Source: Eubacteriales bacterium (GTDB lineage Bacteria; Bacillota_A; Clostridia; Christensenellales; Aristaeellaceae). Taken from it: a stretch of 5,007 nt of DNA. The notes beneath the pieces are model-generated. The model ran no database searches, was not told where the DNA came from, and was given only the letters and a program-made list of their open reading frames with translations. Position 1 is the first letter of the stretch. Every line of letters begins with the position of its first letter. This document shows, one piece after another, positions 1 through 5,007 of the stretch. The stretch spans positions 1-5,007 of the forward strand of contig JAQUXV010000233.1 of NCBI GenBank assembly GCA_028692205.1, given 5' to 3'. Both the position numbers and the translations under genes were made by a program.

Positions 1-814
1 AAACAGCGTAGTCCTGCTTAATGGTGGAAATACCGAAAACATAATCACGTTTGATTTGCTCGGCCGCAGCCAGCGGAATCGACAGCCCCTCGGCCACATC
101 CGCCGCGATGTGCCCGCCGCCAACCGGCAGCGTTTTCTGGAAGATCACCGCGTCGCCCTCTACCGCCATCACATCGGTGCAAAGATACCCGATGTCGATC
201 AGGAGCGCTGTGCGATCCCGGTCCTCTTCCAGCAGATACAGCATCGCTTCGCCCGTGGACGTGCTGAAAAAGCCGCTGATGGTAATGTTCATGTCCCTCA
301 GGCGGGCCATCACATCGTCCAGGAAAAAGGTGTCCGCAACCACAAAAGAAACCAGCGCTTTCAGCTCCGTGCCTTTCATGCCCACCGGTTCCAGCGTTTT
401 TTTACCGCCGTCAACCATGAACCATGCCGGGCTGCGGTGAACCACCACGCCACGCACCGGTGAAAGCTGCTTGTCTGCGTTTGCGAAAATCTTCTCTACA
501 TGCTTGGGCGTAACGCGCGGGTCCGCACCTTGCAGGGTTACGGTTGTTTCCACCGCGTAAACGCGCGTAAACTCACCGGGTACCCCCACGTTGATTTCGC
601 GGATCTTCCGTTTCGCCTGCAATTCCGCTTCGGAAATGGATTTACCGATAACCTCGTTCAAGGCCGTCGGATTGTTCCATTCTCCGTCCAGAAAGCCATC
701 GTAGGCGGCGATGCCCGCGCCGATAATGTCGCACCGCTGAGCGCCGCTGGTTTCCGCAACCAGCGTGACGACTTTGCTTGTACCGAAATCGATCGCTGCG
801 ATAGTTGATTTCAT
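1..814 (-). CDS. ftsA: Cell division protein FtsA, actin-like FtsZ membrane anchor (3' end beyond window)
   Basis: FtsA is an ATP-binding actin-family protein that polymerises on the inner face of the membrane, anchors FtsZ and recruits later divisome proteins. The visible 271 residues begin MKSTIAAIDFGTSKV, the family's phosphate-1 loop (residues 8-15). A region matching the FtsA-specific SHS2/1C subdomain lies at about 85-165, including a PVGMKG segment (143-148) typical of FtsA. The second nucleotide-binding segment is at 205-235 (LLIDIGYLCTDV, then LPVGGGHIAADVA). FtsA is usually about 400-450 residues, so roughly a third, including the C-terminal membrane-targeting helix, lies off the left edge. 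The ATG at 814 is preceded by AGGGGA at 830-825, 10 nt upstream; an ATG at 824 is in another frame and overlaps that site. The phosphate-2 loop has YLC where most FtsA proteins have GGT or similar. It sits downstream of a tRNA pair rather than directly after divIB. A PilM-like actin homologue is the alternative, but the dcw context favours FtsA. Confidence 0.9.
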   Translation of the reverse strand, partial: MKSTIAAIDFGTSKVVTLVAETSGAQRCDIIGAGIAAYDGFLDGEWNNPTALNEVIGKSISEAELQAKRKIREINVGVPGEFTRVYAVETTVTLQGADPRVTPKHVEKIFANADKQLSPVRGVVVHRSPAWFMVDGGKKTLEPVGMKGTELKALVSFVVADTFFLDDVMARLRDMNITISGFFSTSTGEAMLYLLEEDRDRTALLIDIGYLCTDVMAVEGDAVIFQKTLPVGGGHIAADVAEGLSIPLAAAEQIKRDYVFGISTIKQDYAV

Positions 815-894
815 GGCAAGACATTCCCCTGTTCCTAAGGAATCAACCGCAGTACGTTGCCATACCGCGTCGCTATCCATTTTTTGTTTATACG

Positions 895-913
895 TTCCAG
901 ATCAGTACTGGAA
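895..913 (-). repeat. Small hairpin in the presumed ftsA leader
   Basis: A perfect 6-bp inverted repeat, TTCCAG and CTGGAA on the minus strand, is separated by a 7-nt loop. It would lie about 20-40 nt into the transcript made from the candidate promoter at 942-970 and about 80 nt ahead of the ftsA start. It has no T-run after it, so it is not a terminator. A second, shorter fold (TTCCT-T-AGGAA, 842-832) lies just before the ribosome binding site. Any regulatory role is inference. Confidence 0.35.
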
Positions 914-941
914 GTCGCATAAACCCAAAATATCATCATTT

Positions 942-970
942 ATTGTAACCTTTTTAGGCGTGATGCGCAA
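942..970 (-). promoter_or_regulatory. Candidate vegetative promoter for ftsA
   Basis: On the minus strand TACAAT (947-942) matches the sigma-A -10 consensus at 5 of 6 positions. It lies 17 nt downstream of TTGCGC (970-965), which keeps the TTG of the -35 consensus but only 3 of 6 positions. Transcription would start near 935 and give a leader of about 120 nt before the ftsA ATG at 814. This is the best promoter I can see between the tRNA terminator and ftsA, and one is expected because the terminator cuts ftsA off from the upstream operon. The weak -35 leaves it a candidate only. Confidence 0.5.
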
Positions 971-981
971 GAGACAAGTCC

Positions 982-1018
982 GTTTTTCGCTACTTTTTTT
1001 GCATATTCTACGAAAAAC
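982..1018. repeat. 8-bp inverted repeat just upstream of the ftsA promoter
   Basis: GTTTTTCG (982-989) and its exact complement CGAAAAAC (1011-1018) flank a 21-nt AT-rich spacer that includes a run of seven T. The half-sites are 29 bp apart centre to centre, close to a whole number of helical turns, and the inner edge is 11 nt from the -35 element. This geometry would suit a dimeric regulator or an upstream activating A/T element. No known operator was recognised. Confidence 0.4.
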
Positions 1019-1096
1019 CCGTCTAAATCCATGCTTTTTACTTTGCGATACATGCTTTCCGGATTGTAAACTCCGCATTAAGTTCAGCTGTTTTCA

Positions 1097-1129
1097 AACG
1101 TTTTCATGGTTAGCGCGTTCCATGACGTT
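1097..1129. repeat. Imperfect inverted repeat in the ftsA upstream spacer
   Basis: TCATGG (1104-1109) and CCATGA (1120-1125) form a perfect 6-bp inverted repeat with a 10-nt centre. The arms extend by AACG (1097-1100) and CGTT (1126-1129) if a 3-nt bulge of T is allowed, giving ten pairs in all. It has no adjacent T-run in either direction, so it is not a terminator. It could be an operator-like site or a chance palindrome. Confidence 0.3.
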
Positions 1130-1289
1130 ACCAAAAACTTTACTTTCAGGCATTCCGCCTTTTCTAAATTGTTACATCTTTATTCCGGTCGTTTTCTCTC
1201 TTTAACAGCCTTTGCCCGTCATAACCCCTGCATACCGCTTCCCGGTTCATTTTGATGCACTAGTCCAGCCCATGGCAATCGAAGTCAGA

Positions 1290-1325
1290 CAACAAGAAAG
1301 CCCCCAACATTGCTGTGGGGGCTTT
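1290..1325 (-). terminator. Intrinsic terminator of the tRNA operon
   Basis: On the minus strand AAAGCCCCCA (1325-1316) pairs perfectly with TGGGGGCTTT (1306-1297) to form a 10-bp, GC-rich stem closed by a 9-nt loop. The stem runs into a T-rich tail (TTTCTTGTTGT, interrupted by C and G). It begins 11 nt after the CCA end of the elongator tRNA-Met, which is the expected position for ending the tRNA transcript. The plus-strand reading also has five T after the stem, but no plus-strand gene precedes it, so the minus-strand assignment is preferred. Confidence 0.88.
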
Positions 1326-1336
1326 TTGCGATAATA

Positions 1337-1413
1337 TGGTAGCGGCGGGGAGATTTGAACTCTCGACACTCCGGGTATGAACCGAATGCTCTAGCCAGCT
1401 GAGCTACGCCGCC
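1337..1413 (-). tRNA. Elongator tRNA-Met (anticodon CAT)
   Basis: This 77-nt gene folds as a full cloverleaf. The acceptor is GGCGGCG with CGCCGCT (a G1-U72 wobble), followed by discriminator A and an encoded CCA. The D arm is GCTC/GAGC and the anticodon stem is TTCGG/CCGGA with loop TTCATAC. The anticodon CAT is at 1379-1377. The T loop is TTCAAAT. The overall sequence, including the G1-U72 pair, closely resembles the elongator tRNA-Met I recall from Bacillus subtilis. A normal start of the acceptor stem and the lack of the three-GC anticodon stem separate it from the initiator next door. The T stem GAGAG/CTCCC has an A50-C64 mismatch (1363 and 1349). A tRNA-Ile(CAU) is the alternative for a CAT anticodon but the body looks like Met. 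It is co-transcribed with tRNA-fMet 3 nt upstream. Confidence 0.93.
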
Positions 1414-1416
1414 ATA

Positions 1417-1493
<77 letters not shown>

Positions 1494-1498
1494 TTATA

Positions 1499-1512
1499 GT
1501 CGCTCAAGCGAC
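1499..1512 (-). other. Hairpin at the 5' end of the tRNA precursor
   Basis: GTCGCT and AGCGAC form a perfect 6-bp inverted repeat with only TG between them (in RNA, probably 5 pairs with a four-base loop). Its first G, at 1512, is 8 nt past the -10 element, so transcription probably starts at or next to the hairpin. The stem ends 5 nt before the mature 5' end of tRNA-fMet. It may stabilise the precursor or influence RNase P cleavage; both are inference. Confidence 0.45.
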
Positions 1513-1519
1513 GGTAGTA

Positions 1520-1548
1520 ATCATACTATAAAGTCCCTCGGCTGTCAA
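1520..1548 (-). promoter_or_regulatory. Strong sigma-A type promoter of the fMet-Met tRNA operon
   Basis: The minus strand has a perfect -35 element, TTGACA (1548-1543), a 17-nt spacer, and TATGAT (1525-1520), which matches the -10 consensus at 5 of 6 positions. An A-rich stretch lies just upstream. The predicted start is near 1512, about 20 nt before the mature tRNA-fMet. Near-consensus elements suit a gene needed at high level in fast growth. It makes the tRNAs independent of the upstream mraY-murD-divIB transcript. Confidence 0.9.
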
Positions 1549-1625
1549 CAGTTTTTTCCCCGCTTTTGAAGAACTTTTCAAAACTCTTTTTTGGGCTTTT
1601 CAGCAGGCAAACATCAGCACACTTC

Positions 1626-2561
1626 TTAGCTGTCCGGGCTGTATTTCGCGTCCTCGGGCGTAGATACATCCAGGACCCCCGAAGTCTTGCCCAGCTGCTG
1701 AAGATAAGGCAAATCCGTCCTTACAGCGCCAATTTTAGCGCGCATGTAATCGCTGGTGCCAAGGCGGATCGAGATCCCGTTCACCGTTTGCAAAAACAGG
1801 TTGTCCGTATCCGCAAGGTTCATTTCCGTCACCTGATCCCGGTAATACTGCAACCCCAACTCGGAGACGATATTATAGTACGCCTGCATCTGTGCCTGAT
1901 TTCGGACCTCCAGCTTCTGCCCCACGTGTATGCTGGTGACCTGAAGGCCGATCACGGAAGGAATTCCCTCCGGTATGGCGGTGGAGTTCTCTTCATCCAG
2001 TACAAAGCCCTCGTCATCCAAGGTATATAAAAGCCCAAGCCATTGAATGGACGCAACAGCTTCCCGCTCGGAAATGTATAAATAGATTGTTCCGGGGAAC
2101 TCCTTTTGTACTCCCAGAAGAATAATTTTATGATCCGCGCTCAGGTTTTCCCTCACTTCGTCCTCTGTGATGGAAAACATGTTCAAGCCCTTCACCAGTC
2201 CAGATTCCGCTGCCACCTGCTGAGGTGTTTTGGTAACGTTGCCGATCACGTAGACCGTCGTCAGACGGAAAACAAAGCTCTGCAGCAAAATCAGGGTCAG
2301 CACCATAGCCGCCAGCACAAAGATCAGCCGGGTTGTCACCACCCGGGAATGAGCCTTGGCCCGTTCGGCGGCGGAGAGCATCGCCTCACGCTGCTGTGGT
2401 GTGGGTTCCGCATTCTCTTCCGGCGCGGCAGCCTGTTCCTGCGGTTCTTTCCGCCCGGCGGAACGTTCGGCTTCTTTGGAGTGGTCGTATGAATAGGCAT
2501 ACTCTCCGTACGCCTCGTATTGCTCCGTCTCGCGCTGAGGCGGATCGACTTTCCGTTTCAT
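1626..2561 (-). CDS. divIB: Cell division protein DivIB/FtsQ
   Basis: DivIB/FtsQ is a single-pass membrane protein of the divisome that works with FtsL and DivIC to link early ring assembly to septal wall synthesis. The 311-residue product has a charged, Glu- and Gln-rich cytoplasmic tail (1-77), one membrane span (about 78-97), a FtsQ-type POTRA domain (about 98-168, opening FRLTTVYVIGN and closing YLYISEREAVASIQW), and the extracytoplasmic beta domain (about 172-302), which includes LYTLDDEGFVLDE. The tail of nearly 80 residues is Gram-positive DivIB style. The start at 2561 was chosen because AGGAGG sits 6 nt upstream; a longer frame from 2624 adds 21 residues but has no such site. The gap to murD is 155 nt and holds no clear gene. 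No terminator follows the stop at 1626, so transcripts could run on into the tRNA unit. The family is clear, but overall similarity is modest, as is usual for FtsQ. Confidence 0.9.
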   Translation of the reverse strand: MKRKVDPPQRETEQYEAYGEYAYSYDHSKEAERSAGRKEPQEQAAAPEENAEPTPQQREAMLSAAERAKAHSRVVTTRLIFVLAAMVLTLILLQSFVFRLTTVYVIGNVTKTPQQVAAESGLVKGLNMFSITEDEVRENLSADHKIILLGVQKEFPGTIYLYISEREAVASIQWLGLLYTLDDEGFVLDEENSTAIPEGIPSVIGLQVTSIHVGQKLEVRNQAQMQAYYNIVSELGLQYYRDQVTEMNLADTDNLFLQTVNGISIRLGTSDYMRAKIGAVRTDLPYLQQLGKTSGVLDVSTPEDAKYSPDS

Positions 2562-2567
2562 GCTTTT

Positions 2568-2573
2568 CCTCCT
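2568..2573 (-). promoter_or_regulatory. Ribosome binding site that sets the divIB start
   Basis: AGGAGG lies 6 nt before the ATG at 2561. It is a full match to the anti-Shine-Dalgarno core at the usual distance. The two upstream in-frame ATG codons at 2624 and 2618 are not preceded by a comparable site, so the shorter 311-residue protein is preferred. Confidence 0.85.
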
Positions 2574-2716
2574 GCGTTGTACGGGTTTTGATCCCACGCC
2601 GTTACGCGGGCTTTCCATCCCCATTTCTATTCAAACTTTTCTATCATCGGTTCTGAATTTTTCTTTTTTTCCTAACATGCCGGTACACAGCCGTTCCGCC
2701 GCCTTGTATCCAACGA

Positions 2717-4078
2717 TTACGGAAGCTCGTTCACAATCTTTTTAAACGCCTCTCCGCGCTGCTCATAGTCGCGGAACATATCAAAACTTGCGCATGCCGG
2801 TGAAAGCAACACGTTTCCGCCCGGCCGGGACAGGCTCCCGGCTTTTCTTACGGCATCTCCCAGGCTGTCCGCCTGCATAACGTCTGTGTAGCCGGCTTCC
2901 GCCAGCGTGCGCGTTATCTGCGCGGCTGTTTCGCCAATCACTACAATATGGTTGATTTGGCCGGAGGCAACAATTTCTCGGCATAGCGGCATAAAGTCCG
3001 TATGTTTATCATACCCGCCCATAATTAATACCGTAGGCGCTTTCATGCTCTGTACGGCCTTTATCGTGCTGTCTACGTTGGTTCCCTTGCTGTCGTTGAT
3101 GTAGGTAACGCCCTGCAGCACGCGCACCTTCTCAATGCGGTGTTCCACCCCCGTAAAAGAGCGCAGGGTATGGCGTATTACCGCCGCAGGCACGCCGCGG
3201 CAGGCTGCCATGGCGGTGGCCGCAAGCGCGTTTTCAAGGTTGTGCGGTCCGGGAATAAGTATTTGATCCGCGTCGCAGATTTGGGTCGTCTCCCCCTGCC
3301 ACCGCCAAACGATTTTTCCGTTATCCACACAAGCGCCGTTTTCCACCTGCCGAGTACGGGAGAAAAATGCGACCTGCGCCTTCAGTTTATCACCCATTTT
3401 GAATAGGATGGGATCGTCCATGTTCAAAACGGCTACATCCTGCGCAGTCTGGTTTTCAAAAATGCGCTGTTTCAGCCGTATATATTGTTCCATTGTCCCA
3501 TGACGGTTTAAATGATCTTCGGTAATATTCAACAGCGCAGCTACGGTCGGATGAAAACTTTTTATGCTTTCCAGTTGGAAACTGGAGACTTCCACAACGA
3601 TGATATCGTCTTTTTTGCTCACCTGAGCCACCGCCGACAGCGGATAGCCGATGTTACCGGCAACATGCGTTATTCTACCTGCGTTTTCGAACATTTTACC
3701 CAACAGGGTTACGGTTGTGGTTTTCCCGTTGGTGCCGGATATTGCCAAAATCTCGCCCTGTGCGAGCGCATAACCGAGTTCCAGTTCGCCAATCAACGGC
3801 ACGCCGCGCTCTTTGGCGTCTTTTACTAAAGAACTGTCAATAGGTACGCCGGGGCTGATGACGACCAGATCGCAGCGGTCGAAAAGTTGGCGGGGATCTT
3901 CCGAGAAGTGGAACTCGCAAGCCGTAGCCCGAAGCGGCGCCAGCGCCTCGCCGAAACTTCCTTCACTCTTGTCATCATATAAAAGCGGTATCGCACCGTG
4001 GTTTAGCAATAATTGTGCCGCCGCAATGCCGCTGCGCGCCATCCCGACGATCAGCACACGTTTTTTCTCCACCCTCAT
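2717..4078 (-). CDS. murD: UDP-N-acetylmuramoyl-L-alanine--D-glutamate ligase MurD
   Basis: MurD adds D-glutamate to UDP-MurNAc-L-Ala using ATP, the second step of stem-peptide synthesis in the cytoplasm. The 453-residue product is full length for the family. The N-terminal UDP-binding fold carries VLIVGMARSG (8-17). The central ATP domain has the P-loop GTNGKTTT (115-122), GNIGYP (141-146), EVSSFQLE (163-170) and NITEDHLNRHG (184-194). Lys203 in RLKQRIFENQ aligns with the carbamylated lysine of E. coli MurD. The C-terminal ligand domain has GVEHRIE (310-316), NDSKGTN (328-334), GGYDK (354-358) and LLSPACASFDMF (424-435). The DHLNRH motif has Asn where many homologues have Asp. The start at 4078 is preceded by GGGAGG 7 nt away. 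An ATG at 4084 is only 1 nt from that site, and the first ATG of the open frame, at 4141, would overlap mraY. The 40-nt gap from mraY indicates one operon. Confidence 0.97.
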   Translation of the reverse strand: MRVEKKRVLIVGMARSGIAAAQLLLNHGAIPLLYDDKSEGSFGEALAPLRATACEFHFSEDPRQLFDRCDLVVISPGVPIDSSLVKDAKERGVPLIGELELGYALAQGEILAISGTNGKTTTVTLLGKMFENAGRITHVAGNIGYPLSAVAQVSKKDDIIVVEVSSFQLESIKSFHPTVAALLNITEDHLNRHGTMEQYIRLKQRIFENQTAQDVAVLNMDDPILFKMGDKLKAQVAFFSRTRQVENGACVDNGKIVWRWQGETTQICDADQILIPGPHNLENALAATAMAACRGVPAAVIRHTLRSFTGVEHRIEKVRVLQGVTYINDSKGTNVDSTIKAVQSMKAPTVLIMGGYDKHTDFMPLCREIVASGQINHIVVIGETAAQITRTLAEAGYTDVMQADSLGDAVRKAGSLSRPGGNVLLSPACASFDMFRDYEQRGEAFKKIVNELP

Positions 4079-4085
4079 AGGCATG

Positions 4086-4091
4086 CCTCCC
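4086..4091 (-). promoter_or_regulatory. Ribosome binding site that sets the murD start
   Basis: GGGAGG lies 7 nt before the ATG at 4078 and directly against an upstream in-frame ATG at 4084 (1-nt gap, too close to use). It therefore favours the 453-residue MurD over the 455- and 474-residue alternatives. Confidence 0.8.
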
Positions 4092-4118
4092 AGACGGCCT
4101 GTTTCGCCGGCCGCCGCG

Positions 4119-5007
4119 TTATAATAGCGACAGAATCGCAACGATGGACATCAGCCCGGTAAACGCCGTATACATGGCGACGATCTGAGGTTCCGTCATG
4201 CCGCATTTTTCAAAATGATGGTGTATCGGAGACATTTTGAAAATCCGTTTTCCATGCGATATTTTATAATAGGTCCGCTGAAGGATCACCGAAAGTGAGC
4301 TGATAATCATCGTACTTGCGATGAAAACCAGCAGGATCGGCATCCGTAGCGCCATAGCGATCGCCACGGTCGATCCGCCGATAAACATGCTGCCGGTATC
4401 GCCCATGAACACCTTTGCCGGGTAGAAATTGAACCATAAAAAACCGATGCACGCGCCCGCGATGGTCAGCGAGACCAGCGCAACATTCGCATAGTTGCCG
4501 GGAACCGAAGGAAACATCGCCGAACTGGCCGTTACCGCGCCAAGCACCGCAATAACCGTCCACGTTACGGAACCGACGGTGGCCACGCTGGCCAGCAGCC
4601 CGTCCAACCCGTCCTGCAGGTTAGCGCTGTTGATGATAAACACAGTCACGATCGTCATCAACGGCACATACCATATGCCCAGATCCCATTCAATGTTCAG
4701 GAAAGGGACAACAATTTCCGTACCAATCGATGGGCAATTCGCGCAGTAGAGGGAAAACAAAAAGCCAATCACAACCTGCGCGATCATCTTCTGCCACCAG
4801 ATCAGCCCCAAATTTCGTTTTCTGACGACTTTGATATAATCGTCCACAAAGCCGATCAGCATGCTGAGCAACGAAAAAATAATGATTGCGAGGCCAAAAT
4901 CCACCTCGGCGTACCATACCAGATGCAACGCGAGCGCGATAACGGTTGTCACTCCGGCAAAAATCAGCCCGCCCATCGTGGGCGTGCCCTGTTTGTTTTT
5001 ATGGCTT
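4119..5007 (-). CDS. mraY: Phospho-N-acetylmuramoyl-pentapeptide-transferase MraY (5' end beyond window)
   Basis: MraY is the polytopic membrane enzyme that transfers phospho-MurNAc-pentapeptide from UDP to undecaprenyl phosphate, making lipid I. The frame is open to the right edge and shows 295 residues. The visible part begins SHKNKQGTPTMGGL, the conserved motif near the N-terminus, so about 25-40 residues are missing from a usual length of around 320-360. Catalytic and binding motifs are intact: FVDDYIK with the Asp pair at visible residues 55-56, NLQDGLDGL (about 129-137), GDTGSMFIGG (202-211) and SPIHHHFEKCGMTEPQ (259-274). Several hydrophobic segments of membrane-span length lie between them. 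NSANLQDG differs slightly from the more common NAVNLTDG wording, but the Asn and Asp residues are kept. It ends 40 nt before murD, the standard mraY-murD pairing. murF is the usual upstream neighbour but is not visible. Confidence 0.97.
   Translation of the reverse strand, partial: SHKNKQGTPTMGGLIFAGVTTVIALALHLVWYAEVDFGLAIIIFSLLSMLIGFVDDYIKVVRKRNLGLIWWQKMIAQVVIGFLFSLYCANCPSIGTEIVVPFLNIEWDLGIWYVPLMTIVTVFIINSANLQDGLDGLLASVATVGSVTWTVIAVLGAVTASSAMFPSVPGNYANVALVSLTIAGACIGFLWFNFYPAKVFMGDTGSMFIGGSTVAIAMALRMPILLVFIASTMIISSLSVILQRTYYKISHGKRIFKMSPIHHHFEKCGMTEPQIVAMYTAFTGLMSIVAILSLL

Larger units (their letters stand above)
815..1296. other. Long AT-rich intergenic spacer upstream of ftsA
   Basis: About 480 nt separate the tRNA terminator from ftsA. 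I see no convincing protein gene on either strand. The longest plus-strand frame here begins inside antisense ftsA sequence and lacks a ribosome binding site. The longest minus-strand ATG frame of note is a 37-codon frame (1053-940) that overlaps the candidate promoter and has only a poorly spaced GGAAA before it. What the spacer does hold is a candidate ftsA promoter (942-970), two inverted repeats upstream of it (982-1018 and 1097-1129), and a small leader hairpin (895-913). The most likely role is regulation of ftsA and whatever follows it. Confidence 0.6.

Noticed and set aside
51..463. Two overlapping plus-strand frames of about 130 codons
   Set aside because: They lie antisense to ftsA, whose minus-strand frame carries clear FtsA motifs; the plus-strand products look like low-complexity shadow translations.
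765..1205. 146-codon plus-strand open frame spanning the start of ftsA and the spacer
   Set aside because: It begins inside ftsA on the antisense strand, lacks a ribosome binding site, runs against the direction of every other gene and has no recognisable domain. It crosses the candidate promoter.
1564..1583. 7-bp inverted repeat (TTTTGAA and TTCAAAA) after divIB as its terminator
   Set aside because: The stem is AT-rich and the minus strand continues GCGGGG rather than T. The T-run is only on the plus strand, where no gene reads in.
2079..2141. Long plus-strand frames opposite divIB as possible antisense genes
   Set aside because: They sit wholly within the divIB coding region, have no start signals and show no family motifs.
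2593..2610. 6-bp hairpin with one G-U pair upstream of divIB as a terminator
   Set aside because: The stem is short and no T-run follows on the minus strand, so it does not look like an intrinsic terminator.
2631..2678. 15-codon minus-strand frame in the murD-divIB gap (begins MLGKKEKF)
   Set aside because: It has no ribosome binding site and is too short to judge. The frame extends upstream into the murD end without a start codon, so it is probably chance, though a remnant of a lost gene cannot be excluded.

Overview
The window reads almost entirely on the minus strand and holds part of a division and cell wall (dcw) gene cluster of a low-GC-type Gram-positive bacterium. In transcription order (right to left) it carries mraY (5' end outside the window), murD, divIB/ftsQ, a tandem initiator tRNA-fMet and elongator tRNA-Met, a terminator, a long AT-rich spacer, and ftsA (3' end outside the window). 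Strong AGGAGG-type ribosome binding sites, a DivIB-like FtsQ with a long charged cytoplasmic tail, an elongator tRNA-Met close to the form I recall from Bacillus, and a divergent FtsA of the kind seen in Clostridia point to Bacillota. My best guess is class Clostridia, possibly an Oscillospiraceae-like lineage. That placement is inferred from sequence style and was not checked by a search.

Region by region: 5007-4119 is MraY, which makes lipid I at the membrane. It is followed after 40 nt by murD (4078-2717), which adds D-glutamate to UDP-MurNAc-L-Ala in the cytoplasm. After a 155-nt gap comes divIB/ftsQ (2561-1626), a single-pass divisome protein. Next is an independent tRNA unit: a near-perfect vegetative promoter (1548-1520), a small 5' leader hairpin, tRNA-fMet (1493-1417), a 3-nt spacer, tRNA-Met (1413-1337) and an intrinsic terminator (1325-1290). 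About 480 nt without a convincing gene follow (1296-815). They hold a candidate ftsA promoter, inverted repeats and a leader of roughly 120 nt. FtsA, the actin-like membrane anchor of FtsZ, starts at 814 and runs off the left edge.

The protein genes work together: MurD and MraY build the peptidoglycan precursor, while DivIB and FtsA belong to the septal machinery that uses it. Two things set this cluster apart from the textbook Bacillus order. The ftsW/spoVE, murG and murB genes usually found between murD and divIB are absent here, and a two-gene tRNA operon for both methionine tRNAs separates divIB from ftsA. I found no mobile element, CRISPR array, phage or defence gene, and no evidence for a wholly new system. 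The points worth a second look are the tRNA insertion, the reduced gene order, the altered nucleotide-binding loop of FtsA, the A-C mismatch in tRNA-Met and the structured spacer upstream of ftsA.
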